Assembly: GCA_029448655.1 (NCBI GenBank)
Contig: JACCLO010000012.1
Span: 868,001-932,000, forward strand
Length of the DNA stretch: 64,000 nt
Origin: Wolfiporia cocos
Taxonomy: Eukaryota; Basidiomycota; Agaricomycetes; Polyporales; Phaeolaceae
Direction of reading: 5' to 3'
The translations under genes were made by a program, and so were the position numbers. The notes below the pieces were generated by a model. That model saw only the letters and a program-made list of their open reading frames with translations. It had not been told where the DNA came from and searched no databases. Of the stretch, positions 33,757-45,590 are shown piece by piece (within the stretch, counting starts at the first letter, position 1; each line of letters opens with the position of its first letter).

Positions 33757-36698
33757 ATGCAGCGCGCCTTCGCCTTTCTGGCCGCATTGACGGTAGCGTC
33801 CACGGCGCTCGCGTGCCCTGGCGAGGAGCACGACCACGCGCACTCGCACCGGAAGCGATTGTATCCTCAAGTGCCTTTGACGCCACCCAGTCGTCCCTTG
33901 GTATGGTCAGACGTGAAGTACGTGGACAGGCGCTATACATAACCCTTTGCATGCTGAAAGACTTGTTGCAGTGTTATCCACACCACCGACAGTCATGGCT
34001 GGCTGCTCGGGCATCAGCATTTGTCCTTCCCGGAACCCAACTACAGGTGCGCTCTGTGCGTAACTCTCTCGTACACAGCTGTGTGAACAAGTGTTTGGCA
34101 GCGGTGACTTTGGTGATTTCGCGTCTTTCGTCACACACATGAAGCAGATTGCACTGGTGCGTTTGGGTCATCAGCAAGTTGTTCACAGCTCGAGGTTAAG
34201 ATCTCACACACCAATCTACAGGAGAAAGATGTAGATCTGCTCTTGATTGACACAGGAGATCTACATGATGGTAGATGTGACTGCTGTGATCTTACGAACT
34301 TCTTCGCTGACAGTGTGATAGGTACGGGCCTTTCTGATGGCTTCCCGCCCGGTCAGGTTGATGGGCATGAGGTGTGTATTGAACATCGTATGACTGTGCG
34401 TGTGCACAGCTGGACGTTGCTTTGCAATGCAGACGAACCAATTTATCATGGACTTACCGTATGATGTCCTGGCGATCGGAAAGTAGGTATTCCATTACCA
34501 TCACCCTTCCGTTCGCACCAACGGAGATTACCAAGTCATGAGTTATACGACTACGCGAACACATATGACATGTACACGAACTTTGCACCGCATTGGAATG
34601 GCCGCTACCTGTCTTCGAACGCCAACATCACTGTTTATGACGGAGATAACAACACCATCAGTGTTCCCGTAGGAGGTGAGTTCAGTCACATTAGGGGGTG
34701 CCATGAAACCTAACTTTCTAATCAGAACGTTATGTCAAGTTCAAGACGAGGAAGTGAGCCTAATACATATCGAGTTCGGGACATCATATACTGAGTGTGT
34801 TACAGAGGCCGTAGTGTGACATCGCTCGGTGTGCTGTATGACTTCACAGGCAATGACGTCAACACTACCGTGCAGAAGGTCGAGGACATGGTCAAAGAGG
34901 ATTGGGTTCGTCTCTAGCTGAGGAATTACTTGTCGGACCGCGGCGCTGACATGCACATCACGTAGTTTGCAGAAGCAATTGCCGAGGAACCAGACTTCTT
35001 CATGCTTCTTGGGTGCGCATATATATAGCTTGACATCGTGGATGACATTGATTGAGAGTCTTGTGCAGGCACATGCCAGTTCGCTATGACAATTGTGAGT
35101 TACGCGTACTAGAAAGCAATAACACACCTGGGAGTAACCCATGACCTGTGAACTACAGGGCCAACCGTATACAATGCTGTTCGCGCTGTCCATCCTACCA
35201 CGCCGATTTTGATCTTTGGCGGTAAGTGCGATCAATTTGCACAGCCTGATGTTGGCTCACTGCGATCATTTAGGACATACCCATATCCGCGACTGCAGTA
35301 TGCAAAATTTGTTTGCTCTTAAGTCTTAATTGCTTACGTCTATTCATTCGACTTCCATAGTTCAGTTCGATGGCCGCTCGATGGCTCTGGAGAGCGGTCG
35401 TTACATGGAGACTGTCGGTGAGTTACCTATCGTACCTCGCCGCGCTCATCGGCTAACCTGTGCCAAAGGCTGGATGAGTAAGCAGACGTGGTTATTATCA
35501 CATCTGTGCAAGCATTGACGTCTCTCAGGCGCCAATCTTGATGTGCCAAAGACTGAGAACATCACTTTTACTCGTCGCTACATGGACGCTAACCGGGTCA
35601 CGTACGAGGTACGTCTGATGTCGTCCGGCTCTTGATCCTCCAACAAATTGTCCCGCAAAGTATCACACTAGCAGGAGCAACCACACGTTTGACACGACAG
35701 CAGGTCAAAACATCACCGCTGGACTTGAGCAGCTCTGGGTGAACTATGATCTCAGCACTTTGTACGGCTACGCTCCTCATGATTTCACACTGTCGCGGTA
35801 AGCGTGCATATTAGGAACGTCAACTGTGTTAAAACTGTTGCCCAAGTGACCCGTACCCCTCCAACGGTTCCGTGTTGACGCTCTTTGCCGCGGAGGTGAG
35901 CTACTTGTTGCAAGCATCCACCTTACCATAATCTCATGTGTCCAACCAGGCCATGCCCTATGCACTCACAATCAATAATTCACGCATTTCTATCCCGAAC
36001 ATCATGATCGTGAACTCGGGCGAACTGCGCTTCGACATCCTCGAGGGAACCTTCAACAAGAACGACCAGCTCACGGCGGCGCCGTTCACTGATTCGTTCC
36101 TGTACATTCCGAACGTGACGTTCGGCATCGCCGACGCTGTGCTGCCTGCGCTGAACAAGGCGGGCGCAGACGAGAAGCGCTCGCTAGAGCGGATGGAGCG
36201 CGAGATGGAGCGGTACGCGAAGGGCGACGTTGCGCCGCGCTTCAACGCGTGGCTTGAGGAGATGAGCGCGCGCCGGGTCGAGCGGAGGGCGGAGAAGGAG
36301 AACCTTACGCTCGGATATGTCACGTCGGATGTGGGTGATCTGTGACTGGGTGGCTTTAATCCTGGCTGACCGGATTGCAGTTGTGCCCCGGCGTTGGTGA
36401 CGACACGCCGCACATCCCGCTGGTGAGTGGTTGGGTAATATGAGATTATGCCTGCTCAACTAAACAACTTTGGCAGCCGTACTACTCATCGCCGGACTTC
36501 ATCGCATCAAACGCGCCAGACGTGTCCAACGACACCATGATTGACCTCGTCTTCGTCAACTTCATTGAGGACCAATTGCTGGAGATTCTCAACGGCCTGC
36601 AGACCGACAAGACGTACACCGAGTCAGACGTATTCACGTACTCCCCTCTCCTGGCCAATGTAGTTCTCGGCCTGTACGCGGAGAAGTATTGGAACTGA
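33757..36698 (+). CDS. Secreted metallophosphatase / 5'-nucleotidase-like protein
   Basis: Calcineurin-like phosphoesterase of the extracellular 5'-nucleotidase type. The signal peptide is MQRAFAFLAALTVASTALA. It is followed by a His-rich stretch (CPGEEHDHAHSH) ending in dibasic RKR, a possible Kex2 site. Metal-binding motifs occur in order: VIHTTDSHGWLLGHQ (D-x-H), DLLLIDTGDLHDG (GDxHD), YDVLAIGNHELYDY (GNHE), PDFFMLLGHMPVRYD (GH) and PILIFGGHTHIRDC (GGHTH). N-glycosylation sites are frequent. The C-terminal half holds IMIVNSGELRFDILEGTFNK, the 5'-nucleotidase C-terminal pattern, and ends VVLGLYAEKYWN. There are about 15 introns, many of them 50-60 bp. The family includes yeast YHR202W-type vacuolar or secreted proteins. 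The substrate cannot be told from sequence. Confidence 0.88.
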
Positions 36699-37076
36699 AG
36701 TCGGGAGCCCGCATCCGAGTGAATAGGCTGGGCGTGCCCGCCGCTTGCATGGTTTATTGTCTCCACGGCCAGACCCTTGTGTTTCATACGCAAGGCTTCG
36801 TGTACATGTAAGCATCAATTTAGTTCCGCTTGCCACGGGAGTGGTGCAGCTTGAAGGCATGTCAGAGGATAAGAGACAACTCGGTAATATTTCCGATCCC
36901 TATACATATATGTCAAGTCGCTGTGTAATATCCGGCGCTCGATTTAGAGCAGTACTCCGAGTCGGATGTCATTCCCCTCATATATCCGCGCAGCAGCTTG
37001 GATTGAGTCCTCTACCAACCTATAGCAGACTGTTCAGAGACTAGGAGATATTGAATTAGTGAACTATCTAATCGCT
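36699..37076. other. Intergenic, same-strand spacer
   Basis: 3' flank of the metallophosphatase and upstream region of the lipase. Nothing further seen. Confidence 0.5.
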
Positions 37077-38964
37077 ATGGCTTCTGAAGATCCCGCGTAC
37101 ACCGAAGCTTGGCTCGCCGGCTTCGACGGCCATCAGTTCTACACCCGCACCTACCGAGCCGCCACATCCCCTCCTCGCGCCGTGCTCCTCTTCTTGCATG
37201 GCTTCGCTGAGCACGTCGGCCGCCACGAGCATGAGCACACGTACTGGGCGGCACGCGGCATTACCGTGTTCGCCATGGACGAGCGCGGGTTCGGGCGTAC
37301 GGCTCTGGACAGCAAAAGGAGCAAGGACGCGGCGTACGGGAAGACTTGCCATGAACTAGAGATGCGCGATATTGAGTTTTGGGTCCGGTATTTGAGGAAG
37401 GAGTACCCAGATGTGCCATTGTTCCTCATGGGCCATTCTATGGTGCGCTGGTTCCGTCTGAAATGGTGAACAAATAGCTGATAGTTGGCAGGGCGGTGCA
37501 TTAGCTCTCGCTTTTCCAACTCAAAGTAGGCCACCGCCTTCAACGGAGACTGTAGAGATGCTCTCGGGCGTGGTTTCATCCAGCCCACTCATCATTCTCG
37601 TCAATCAGCCGGCGAAGCTCCTACGAGGGTTGGGAGGGTACGCAGCAAAGGTCATACCATGGGTGCCATTCCCTGCGAAGGTATCTCCGGAGGTGAGTAT
37701 CTCACTGTGTGCGCCGATGCCTCCCAGTTGCAGCAGTGCATATATTTGGAGGCACGGTAGGCCTCCTCGAGATTCACAGTTGATGAGCTTCGTGGGTGTT
37801 GCTCATTTACAAAATCAGGAGGCATACTTAGTGAGCCGGCGGATGACATCGATGTCTTTTCTTGCTCTCGAGCACAAGCAAGAACCTGTTCTTCATCGCA
37901 GGTTTGAGAACTGTTCACAGTATTCTTCACCGGGAGATACATGAATTGCATGTGGATGCTGCACTGGAAAGCTACGAGTTGGATGCAGATGTCTTATCAC
38001 TCACAGTCTCACTGCTTTGAGCGTTGCCGCATCATACACTGCATTTTCACATTTGAATTTGTTTAGCTGATTCAGTACTCTAAAGGATCTATCGCACGAC
38101 CCAGCAGTGAACAATGCTGTCGATCCGGACCCGCTCATTAAGAGCCATGCCACGTTCCGGCAACTTGGTGATATGCTGAATAGGGTGAGACGATGTTCAT
38201 TTCTGACTCAATCCCCATTGACGGTGAGATCGTAGGGCGAGGATGTGCTCAATAACGGGCCCACTCATTGGCCGAAGAAGCTCCCCGTGAGTTTGACATT
38301 CTTGCATATTTGTGTGCCACTGTAAAGTTTGATTCTTTGTAGATTCTGATAGTGCACGGCGACGCCGACAAAGTACGCCGCGATCTGTTCGTCAACACAT
38401 CGGTGTCGTCTTACTAATGGGTATGCGTTTGCTCTTAGGTTACGTCGCACAAAGCGTCCGAGCAATTCATTGATCGGCTTGATGCAGAATACAAGAAGCT
38501 GACTTTGTTCCCGGTGAGCATCCATAGTTGCCGTTCATTTCCCCTCCTTCCGCCGTCGAGAAGCGGCTTGTGCTGGCGGTTGAGGCTGACCTCCAAGTCG
38601 CCTGTCGCCGTGTTGTCAGTGCAGACAATAAGCGATTTGACAGGCAGTGTAGTCGGTTCAGATGCTGGCTAATGCATAGATAGTTGTGTAACATGCATCG
38701 CCGGCGTGGACCCTATGCGTTTGATGCCGACGGAGCAGAATAAGAGTTCCCTGCATCGTTCTTCTAGCTTTGCGCTAGGTGTCCGGATCACTCTCTTCTA
38801 TGATTCGATTTACTGCACGCAGCTACTGACCATTGACGAACTCTGCAGGGCGGATACCACGAACTGACGAACGAACCCGACGGCGTCAAAGAGAAGTTCT
38901 GGGACGAGTGCATTGCGTGGATCCACCAGCGCGCGCTCGCGCCTGGCGCCCTTGCTAAACTTTA
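37077..38964 (+). CDS. Monoacylglycerol lipase-like serine hydrolase (Yju3 type)
   Basis: Alpha/beta hydrolase that releases free fatty acid from monoacylglycerol at lipid droplets in related fungi. The ATG at 37077 (MASEDPAYTEAW) is preferred to an upstream GTG in the same frame. Motifs are VLLFLHGFAEHVGRHEHE (oxyanion HG), FAMDERGFGRT and the nucleophile elbow GHSM-GGALAL, split by an intron at about 37441-37491. These are followed by VVSSSPLIILVNQPAK, DPAVNNAVDPDPLI, the acid in LPILIVHGDADKVTSHKAS and the catalytic His in GGYHELTNEPDGVKEKFW. Two introns are far longer than the local norm: 37693-38085 (393 bp) and about 38515-38847. The conserved sequence resumes directly across both, so they look like genuine introns and not missed exons. 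Confidence 0.9.
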
Positions 38965-39468
38965 GTGCCACCTCAGCCGGTACCTGCTGATGAATTGATG
39001 CGCTGGAACTGCAGCGCAGCTGATGCCGCCTGCTGTGCTGAATCGTGATCCCGTGGGGCATCATGATTCTGCCATGTACCTACTGTTGCTATCTATACCC
39101 TCGCATGTTTGTACGAATAGAATACAGATTTGCAGCATAATTCTAGAGTCTAAGACTGACCGCTGATAGCCGAAAATGTGGGAAATAAGCGGCTTATAGC
39201 TTGAGAATCTCAGCTACCACCTTGTTTCTCTCCCTCTTCCTTTCTCGATTTCGCTGTCGCCCTGCCCGTTGTCCCTCGTCTTATTTCTTCGTGGTGGGCA
39301 GCCGTGAATTAATCCTATACTCGCACCCATCGCCCTCTTTTTGTGCGTGTCTTTACCAACTCCATCACGCTCTTTTGCTAGAGTTCGCGCACCCCCACAT
39401 TCTCTAACTTGATTCTGTCGTTATTCCCGTTACCTACCTCTCCATCCACTTCTCATAATCGTCGCGCA
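38965..39468 (+). promoter_or_regulatory. Upstream region of Nrd1-like gene with pyrimidine-rich leader
   Basis: 39216-39468 is strongly CT-rich on the plus strand (for example TTTCTCTCCCTCTTCCTTTC) and runs to the ATG. Pyrimidine-rich leaders are typical of well-expressed fungal genes. The rest is plain spacer after the lipase stop. Confidence 0.45.
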
Positions 39469-41780
39469 ATGGACGACTCGCAGGCAGCCTTTGTCTCCCA
39501 ATACCCAGGTTACGGCTTCGATATCGATATGATGAAGGTCAGTAACCCCTTGCAACCGCCTTCTGTTGCTCACCAGCCCGGTTACGCGCCTGCAGAGATC
39601 CATGGACGGTGCAGGGGGCCCTGACGCGAAAAAGGCCCGCTGGTCTCCTACCTCGTTCGGCGTCTCCGCAGGTACAAACCTCGCCGGTGTCAATCGCGAC
39701 ACCTTCGCCAACTACGGCTACGGGCCCAACGCCAGCATGTCCCAGGGCGGCTTCAACAACTCGCCACCGTCAGGCGGTTTCGGCGGCAGCCCCCTCTACT
39801 CGACCCCGCAGCTGAGCATCAACACGGCGACCGCCGCGAACGGTGTCCAGTCGCAAATGAGCCCCAATACTGCTGGGCCATACACGCCGCAGCAACAGCA
39901 GCCGCCGTCTGCGAACGGCGCGAACGGCAACAGCCCATACGGTGGATTCGGCGGTTACAATATGCTCGGTATGGGCATCCCTAACATGGGCATGCTTGGC
40001 GGCTTCCCTTACAACGCGCAGATGGCCAACTTCGCACAGGTGAGTGGTCGTGTGTCTATTTACGTCGGAGGTCTATATACGTGCGCCAGAACCTAAACCA
40101 GCAGCGCCTCCCGTCGCTGCAGATCCCTGGCGCAACCCCCGGGCCCTATTCGCCCGCTGCGCTCACTGCTGCGCTTTCGGCTCAGAACAATGCTACCGGC
40201 CGCACAGTCTACGTCGGCAACCTCCCCGCAACGGCGTCAGTCGACGAGTTGCTCAACCTCGTCCACTTTGGGCCTCTCGAGTCGATCCGAGTCCTGCCCG
40301 AAAAATCGTGCGTCTTCCTGTCCTTCCTGGACGGCGCGACGGCAGCGGCATTCCACGCCGATGCATTGATCAAGAAGCTGTCGCTTCATGGGCAAGAGCT
40401 CAAGATTGGATGGGGCAAGCCATCCCCAGTGCCCAGCGCCGTTGCTCTTGCCATCCAGCAGAGCAACGCCAGCCGTAACGTGTACCTCGGCGGGCTCGAT
40501 GAGAACATCACAGAGGAACAACTGCGGGATGACCTGAGCAGGTTCGGTTTAATTGACCAGGTCAAGATCGTGCGCGACAAGAACATCGGCTTTGTGCACT
40601 TCCTCAGTATTTCGATTGCCAACAAGGTCCGGGTTTTGCCCGGTGCTCGTCCGCTATTGTCTTACCTTTATGGCAGGTTGTCAACACGCTGCCAACTGAG
40701 CCCGCGTGGGCGGGCAAGCGCGTCAACTTCGGCAAGGACCGCTGCGCGTACATCCCGAAGTCTCAGCAGGCCGCGGCACAAGCTGCGCAGGCTGCTGCAG
40801 CACAGTCTCTGGTCGCACAGTCTGCCGCCGCGGCACTCTCACCGATGCAGATGAATGGCCCGAGCTTCGCGTCGCCGCTAACGCCGTACATGCCCTTCTC
40901 GCCCGATGCGTTGCAAGGCATGACTGGCGCGCAAGGCCTGAACCGTACCGTCTACCTCGGCAACATCCACCCTGAGACGACAACGGAGGACTTGTGCAAT
41001 GCCATCCGTGGCGGAGTCCTGCAGAGCCTACGCTACATGCAGGACAAGCACATCGCTGTGAGTCATGCCGTCGGTCATGCGCCAAGAGCTTTAGCTGATG
41101 ACTATTTTTTACAGTTCGTAACCTTTATCGACCCCGCGGCGGCGCTCACGTTCTTCCAGGTGGCGTCTTATCAAGGGCTCACACTAAACAACCGCCGCTT
41201 GAAAATTGGCTGGGGCAAGAACTCCGGACCATTGCCACCTGCGTTGGCGCTTGCTGTCCATTCGGGAGCAACGCGCAATGTGTACGTCGGCAACATCGAG
41301 GATTTCGACACGTACAACGAGGAGAAACTGAGGAGGGACTTCGGTGAATACGGCGACATCGAGCTAGTGAACTTCTTGAAGGAGAAGTGAGTCATCTTGT
41401 AACTGTTTTGCACCGGTTTCGCTGACACATGATGTCACTGAAGGAACTGCGCATTCGTCAACTTCACGAACATCTCAAACGCGATCAAGGCGATCGAGGG
41501 TGTGAAGAACAAGGCGGACTACGCCAACCTGCGCATCGCGCATGGCAAGGACCGCTGCGCAAACCCACCGCGCTCTGGCCCTCAGGGCGGCGGCTCCCGT
41601 CGTTCTGCAAGCGGCAACGGCCCCATGTCTGCTGGACCCGTCAGCGCTGTAGAGGGACCCGGGCTCATCGAGAGCCTCAACGCAGAGGCCGCGCACGTCG
41701 AAAACGGCATGAAAGAAGAACCGGTAGACCTCATAATGCCTCCGGCGGACGCCTGCGAGGGCATCGCTGCTACCAACTAG
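39469..41780 (+). CDS. Four-RRM RNA-binding protein, Nrd1/Msa1-like
   Basis: Cytoplasmic RNA-binding regulator related to S. pombe Nrd1, which controls sexual differentiation and cytokinesis mRNAs. The N-terminal region ([20 protein letters not shown]) is low-complexity: Gly/Asn/Pro/Gln with [14 protein letters not shown]. Four RRMs follow. RNP2-like starts are [51 protein letters not shown] and [21 protein letters not shown]1-like ends are [31 protein letters not shown] and [10 protein letters not shown]. The repeated LKIGWGK and [17 protein letters not shown] linkers are characteristic of the family. An Ala/Gln linker lies between RRM2 and RRM3. Introns fall at about 39538-39596, 40040-40083, 40623-40677, 41056-41114 and 41388-41442. 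The protein ends in the tail [21 protein letters not shown]. Confidence 0.9.
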
Positions 41781-43572
41781 ACGCACCTCCATCGTGCCCC
41801 GCACGCGCCCGCTCCCGGCGCGATATGTTCGCTCGTTCTGGATACCCATCTCTCCCTCGCTCGCCCGTGCCTGTGATATAGCAATCGACGTATGCACACC
41901 TGCTGTCCTGTTCTCCGGATCGACGCCCTGCGCGATGTCTCATATTGTAACAAGTGGATGGAGAAAAGTCGGTGGCGGATCCACTGCACACCTGGACTCG
42001 CTAGCCTGGTCCCGCCTCCGTCGCTGCCACATAATCACCGTGGCGGGCGGCAGGTGGCGCGCCGACACGCTGCGTAGCACAATCGCGGACTTTGGGCTTT
42101 TGGTTGTCCCTTCTTTATCAACTTGACCTTCGTGTCTCCGCTTCCTTTATCTCGGTCTCTGTCTACGTGGTATCTTCTCTGCTATGGCGTCTTAACCGTG
42201 TAATACGGCGGCGCAGCGTTCGTTCCTTCGCCGCTGCGTCTCGCGTTCTATGAAAGTTGGATTCGGATGATCCCCCTTTGCACTCGATACCGGTACGATA
42301 GTTGACTGTTATAACAATGGCTAATTTCGCCTGCCTCTCGAATGTTGAGCGTGCAACCGCGCTCCCGTGGGACGAAGAGGTCTATCAATATGAGGTCAGC
42401 ACCGACGCGTAGTGCTGGAAGTTTGAATTCGAAGCTGGCACGTTACAGAACCACCCTTACAGGCGTGCGCATGAACCTACCCGTATGAGCTGATAGTCCC
42501 CCTGGCAATTGGCAGATCATATCCAATAACAAAATTTGGAGCGACCTCGCAGGAACCTGGACCACTGAAATATGTTCTATTGTCTCGAGTGACAGGGAAG
42601 GTACCAGTAATGGACTCACAAATTTATTGCCTGCGTTGAGAGCAATGCACCTTGAAAGTTCTAGCAGTGAATGCAGCAACTGGTTAGATATGTATCGCAC
42701 TGTCAAATGCGAGTCAGCTCGATATCAGTGGGAGTCGACGCATCTGTATCCTCCTCGCGAAGCAAAGACGCATGACCGCTGTCGGCCCTGGTTGCAATCG
42801 CAACCTTGACCAGATAAGTTGTCGTTACAGTGATCTTGTAAACTGGTCGTGTGCTGCACCCTACGCGCCACTGGCGACCTTCATGGGGAGAATGGTCGCA
42901 CAAGCAGGCCTTGACTCGGAGGGCCCGCGGTGGACATGTCGTAGCTATGCTGCTCGTGAGTTGTTGAACCCACTTAAGGAGCAGCGTGTCTGTATAATAG
43001 CGGCCACCGGAGCAGGTGCTTTATCATTCCTGTATGACGGCAAGGGCAACGTTGTAACCGTCGGGACCTGAGCCATCGTTATCTTTGCTTTGAAAACTCT
43101 AGTAGTCCATTCGGGGTTGATCGCTTGCCATCATCACCATTGCTAGCCGCTGTGGTCGCATCAATCGCTAGCCATCGCGTCTGGCGACTGATATCTGGCT
43201 GGCAAGTGCATTGGAAACGCCGCGCCGAGACTGTCTGCGCCGACTGCGTCTGATCCTATACAAGTGGTAATGGGCGCAAGTGCGACGCTACTGCGCCCTG
43301 GAAAATCGCTATTCCCCGAACGGTGTTGTGTGTTGAAGCCAAGGTGACATGCCGTCGTGTCGCACGATAGTATGAAGAAGAGTGAGGACGGTGATGCAGT
43401 GACGTCAGGAAGCGGTGGGACAAGGACGCGTTAGCGCGTGCAACGCGTCATGCCTGGCATCGTCCCACCAGGTAAAAATCATAAAAGACAAGGAGCATGA
43501 TCAAAAGGGAGAACTGCGTGCGGATGAACGAGCGATTTTGTAACCGAACGAACGCACAGCGCACAAAAAATA
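41781..43572. other. Intergenic, 1.8 kb, no clear gene
   Basis: Begins with the likely 3' UTR of the Nrd1-like gene. A plus-strand frame at 42772-43071 (99 codons) has no recognisable motif. Nothing else can be supported up to the tRNA gene. Confidence 0.45.
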
Positions 43573-43655
43573 GGTGCTACCAGGGTTCGAACCTGGGTTT
43601 CGGGAAATCGGAATTTGATCAAAATCCCGAGTGATGACCACTACACTATAGCACC
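43573..43655 (-). tRNA. tRNA-Gln (anticodon UUG) with a 12-nt intron
   Basis: Read on the minus strand it begins GGTGCTATAGTGTAGTGGTC. The acceptor stem GGTGCTA/TAGCACC pairs perfectly over 7 bp. The T arm is CCAGG-TTCGAAC-CCTGG. The anticodon stem CGGGA/TCCCG brackets a loop TT-TTG-A...T, giving anticodon UUG. A 12-base insert (TCAAATTCCGAT) sits between positions 37 and 38, the standard site of nuclear tRNA introns. The 71-nt mature length is normal without the 3' CCA, which is not encoded. Internal A box (TAGTGTAGTGG) and B box (GGTTCGAACCC) are intact. The gene borders the transposon block that starts upstream of its 5' end. Confidence 0.95.
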
Positions 43656-43692
43656 GTTGCACCTTTGTAGCAAATTGCATATGTTAGCCTGA
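43648..43692 (+). repeat. tRNA 5'-end/flank repeat, copy A
   Basis: ATAGCACC (the tRNA 5' end in reverse) plus GTTGCACCTTTGTAGC and onward to GTTAGCCTGA. It is repeated with few changes at 43761-43805. Copy A overlaps the real tRNA gene. Confidence 0.75.
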
Positions 43693-43760
43693 TCACCAGT
43701 TTCCCTCCAACATTTCAAATGAGAACCACTGCACTACAACACTGCTAAGTATGTGGAGCA

Positions 43761-43805
43761 ATAGCACCATTGCATCTTTGCAGCAAATTGCACATGTTAG
43801 CATGA
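43761..43805 (+). repeat. tRNA 5'-end/flank repeat, copy B
   Basis: ATAGCACCATTGCATCTTTG through GTTAGCATGA, nearly the same as 43648-43692. A weaker echo of the tRNA 5' half (CCACTGCACTACAACACT) lies at about 43725-43742, ahead of it. Most differences from copy A are C-to-T or G-to-A. Confidence 0.7.
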
Positions 43806-44167
43806 GCCAGTATGGCCTTATAACATTGCTGGCTAAAGTTCACTTGCAATGTTGCCTCAACAACACTGTTGGCTATGCTTGCCTTGTCTACAAGTTTCTT
43901 TACACCTCTTGGGCCAGATACAGAGTTCCTGGAATTTGACAATGAGGCTGAGGGCACCAGCTAGGCATGTGTCAGCCAAGTTATTTGAGCATCAAGACTC
44001 ATACTTTGTGTGACATTTGTTTGAATATTACAGGAATAGGATTAGAGGAAGCAGCAAGCTGGCTACCAAGTGATTTTCCAATTGAATGCCTGATTGAAAA
44101 CCTGAAATGGCAAAACACTTGAGGTCTGATGGTTCCACAAACAGGAACATGGTGGATGGTAATCATG
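43806..44167. other. Non-coding, transposon-block edge
   Basis: AT-rich, CpG-poor DNA between the tRNA-derived repeats and the first 671-bp repeat. No gene is seen. Confidence 0.4.
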
Positions 44168-44838
44168 TGTTACGGGTCATATACCTGTTCGTATATTTGA
44201 GGTGCGAATATAAATCGTTCTTCTGCATGTAGTCCCGAGGGTGGGTACAAGGCGAATATATTTGTTATAAGCCTTCAGGCCCTGAGTCAAAGACTCTAGG
44301 GATGGTTCAATATCCAATACACATTAGAGGATATAATCTGTTCTGAAGCAAGCCTTGTGGAATACAAGACTTGCCTAAGTCAATGTGCACTTTGAGGACT
44401 TAGTCAATTTGAGAGCTCGGCAAATACTGAGCATAGTTTCCTACATTTGAGAATGAGTATAAGATGTCTTGCTTATACAACAAGGTTGAGCTGAAGAGCC
44501 TCGAGGGTAAGTACACCAGCCTATATACTACGCTAGGTTTTAGGGGTCATGTCATATCCCAGATGTCACCGATACTATCTATGCTATAGTATGAAACGTT
44601 TGATAGGTATGTAGTGATATGTCCGGAATGATAGATAGGAATGATATGGTGATTGAACGCCATCTGTCAATCACAGAATGATAAATATGAAATGGGGGCA
44701 GAGTTAGATCTGCCAGAGTCAAAACATGCCCTATATGCTAATACAACCAGAGTTAGGTCTGGTATGGTTACGAATAGCCAGGGGGGTTGGTTGTGCAACA
44801 AGTCCCTGTATTGTATTCATCCAATGGTGAGTTCTGCC
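44168..44838 (+). repeat. Tandem LTR-like repeat, copy 1 (671 bp)
   Basis: Begins TGTTACGGGTC and ends GTGAGTTCTGCC, directly abutting copy 2. Its interior matches copy 2 nearly throughout, for example at TATCCAATACACRTTAGAGG, ACTGAGCATAGTTTCCTAC and CTATCTATGCTATAGTA. Many CpG sites of copy 2 are TpG or CpA here. TGTTACGG is an LTR-like start, and the reverse-complement CCGTAACA occurs just after copy 2. No retrotransposon interior lies between the copies. Confidence 0.8.
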
Positions 44839-45519
44839 TGTTACGGGTCGAATACCCGTTCGTATATTCGAGTCGCGAATATAAATTGTTCTTCTGCACG
44901 TAGGCACGTCGCCGTATGCGAGGCAAATACTCGTTAGATGCCTTCAAGTCCTAGGTGGAGTTCCTAGGAGATCGGTTGATATCCAATACACGTTAGAGGA
45001 TATAATCTGTTCAAGTCGCAAGTCTGATAGAATATAAGACTTGCTTAAGTCCAAGAAGTCAGCGTGCACTTCGAGGACTTAGCCGTCTGGTTGCTCGAGT
45101 GAGAAATACTGAGCATAGTTTCCTACGTTTGAGAACGGGTATAAGACTTCTTGTTTGTACAACAAGGTCGAGCTGGAGAGCCTCGACAGTAAATACATGA
45201 GTTTATATACTACGTTAGGTTTTCGGGGTCAAGTCCATCCCAGATGTCACCCATACTATCTATGCTATAGTACCAAACGTTTGATAGGTATGTAGTGATA
45301 TATCCGAAATGATAGATAGGAATGATGATGGCGGTTGAACACCATCTGTCAGCAAATAAATGATAGAGATGAAACGGTGGCAGAGTTAGATCTGCTAAAG
45401 GTGAAACATGCCCTATATGCTAGTACAACTGGGGATGTGCCCAGTAGAGTCACGAGTAGCCAGGGGGTTGGTTGCGCAACAAGTCCCTGTATCGTATTCG
45501 CCCAGTGGTGAGTTCTGCC
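44839..45519 (+). repeat. Tandem LTR-like repeat, copy 2 (681 bp)
   Basis: Direct repeat of 44168-44838, starting TGTTACGGGTCGAATACCCG. It keeps many more CpG sites: 13 against 6 in the first 115 or so bases. It is followed by two copies of a 35-37-bp motif containing AAAAATCAAAATGACCGTAAC (45519-45590). Confidence 0.8.
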
Positions 45520-45590
45520 AGTGTTCGAAAAATCAAAATGACCGTAACACTGCCAGCGTTCATGAAAAATCAAAATGACCGTAACATTGG
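45519..45590 (+). repeat. Two-unit 35-37-bp tandem motif ending CCGTAACA
   Basis: Two consecutive units of the form CAG(T/C)GTTC..GAAAAATC, each followed by AAAATGACCGTAACA. The first unit is flanked by CTGCC on both sides. CCGTAACA is the reverse complement of the TGTTACGG start of the neighbouring 671-bp repeats. Confidence 0.6.

Noticed and set aside
42772..43071. 99-codon plus-strand ORF
   Set aside because: No recognisable domain and no supporting exons nearby.
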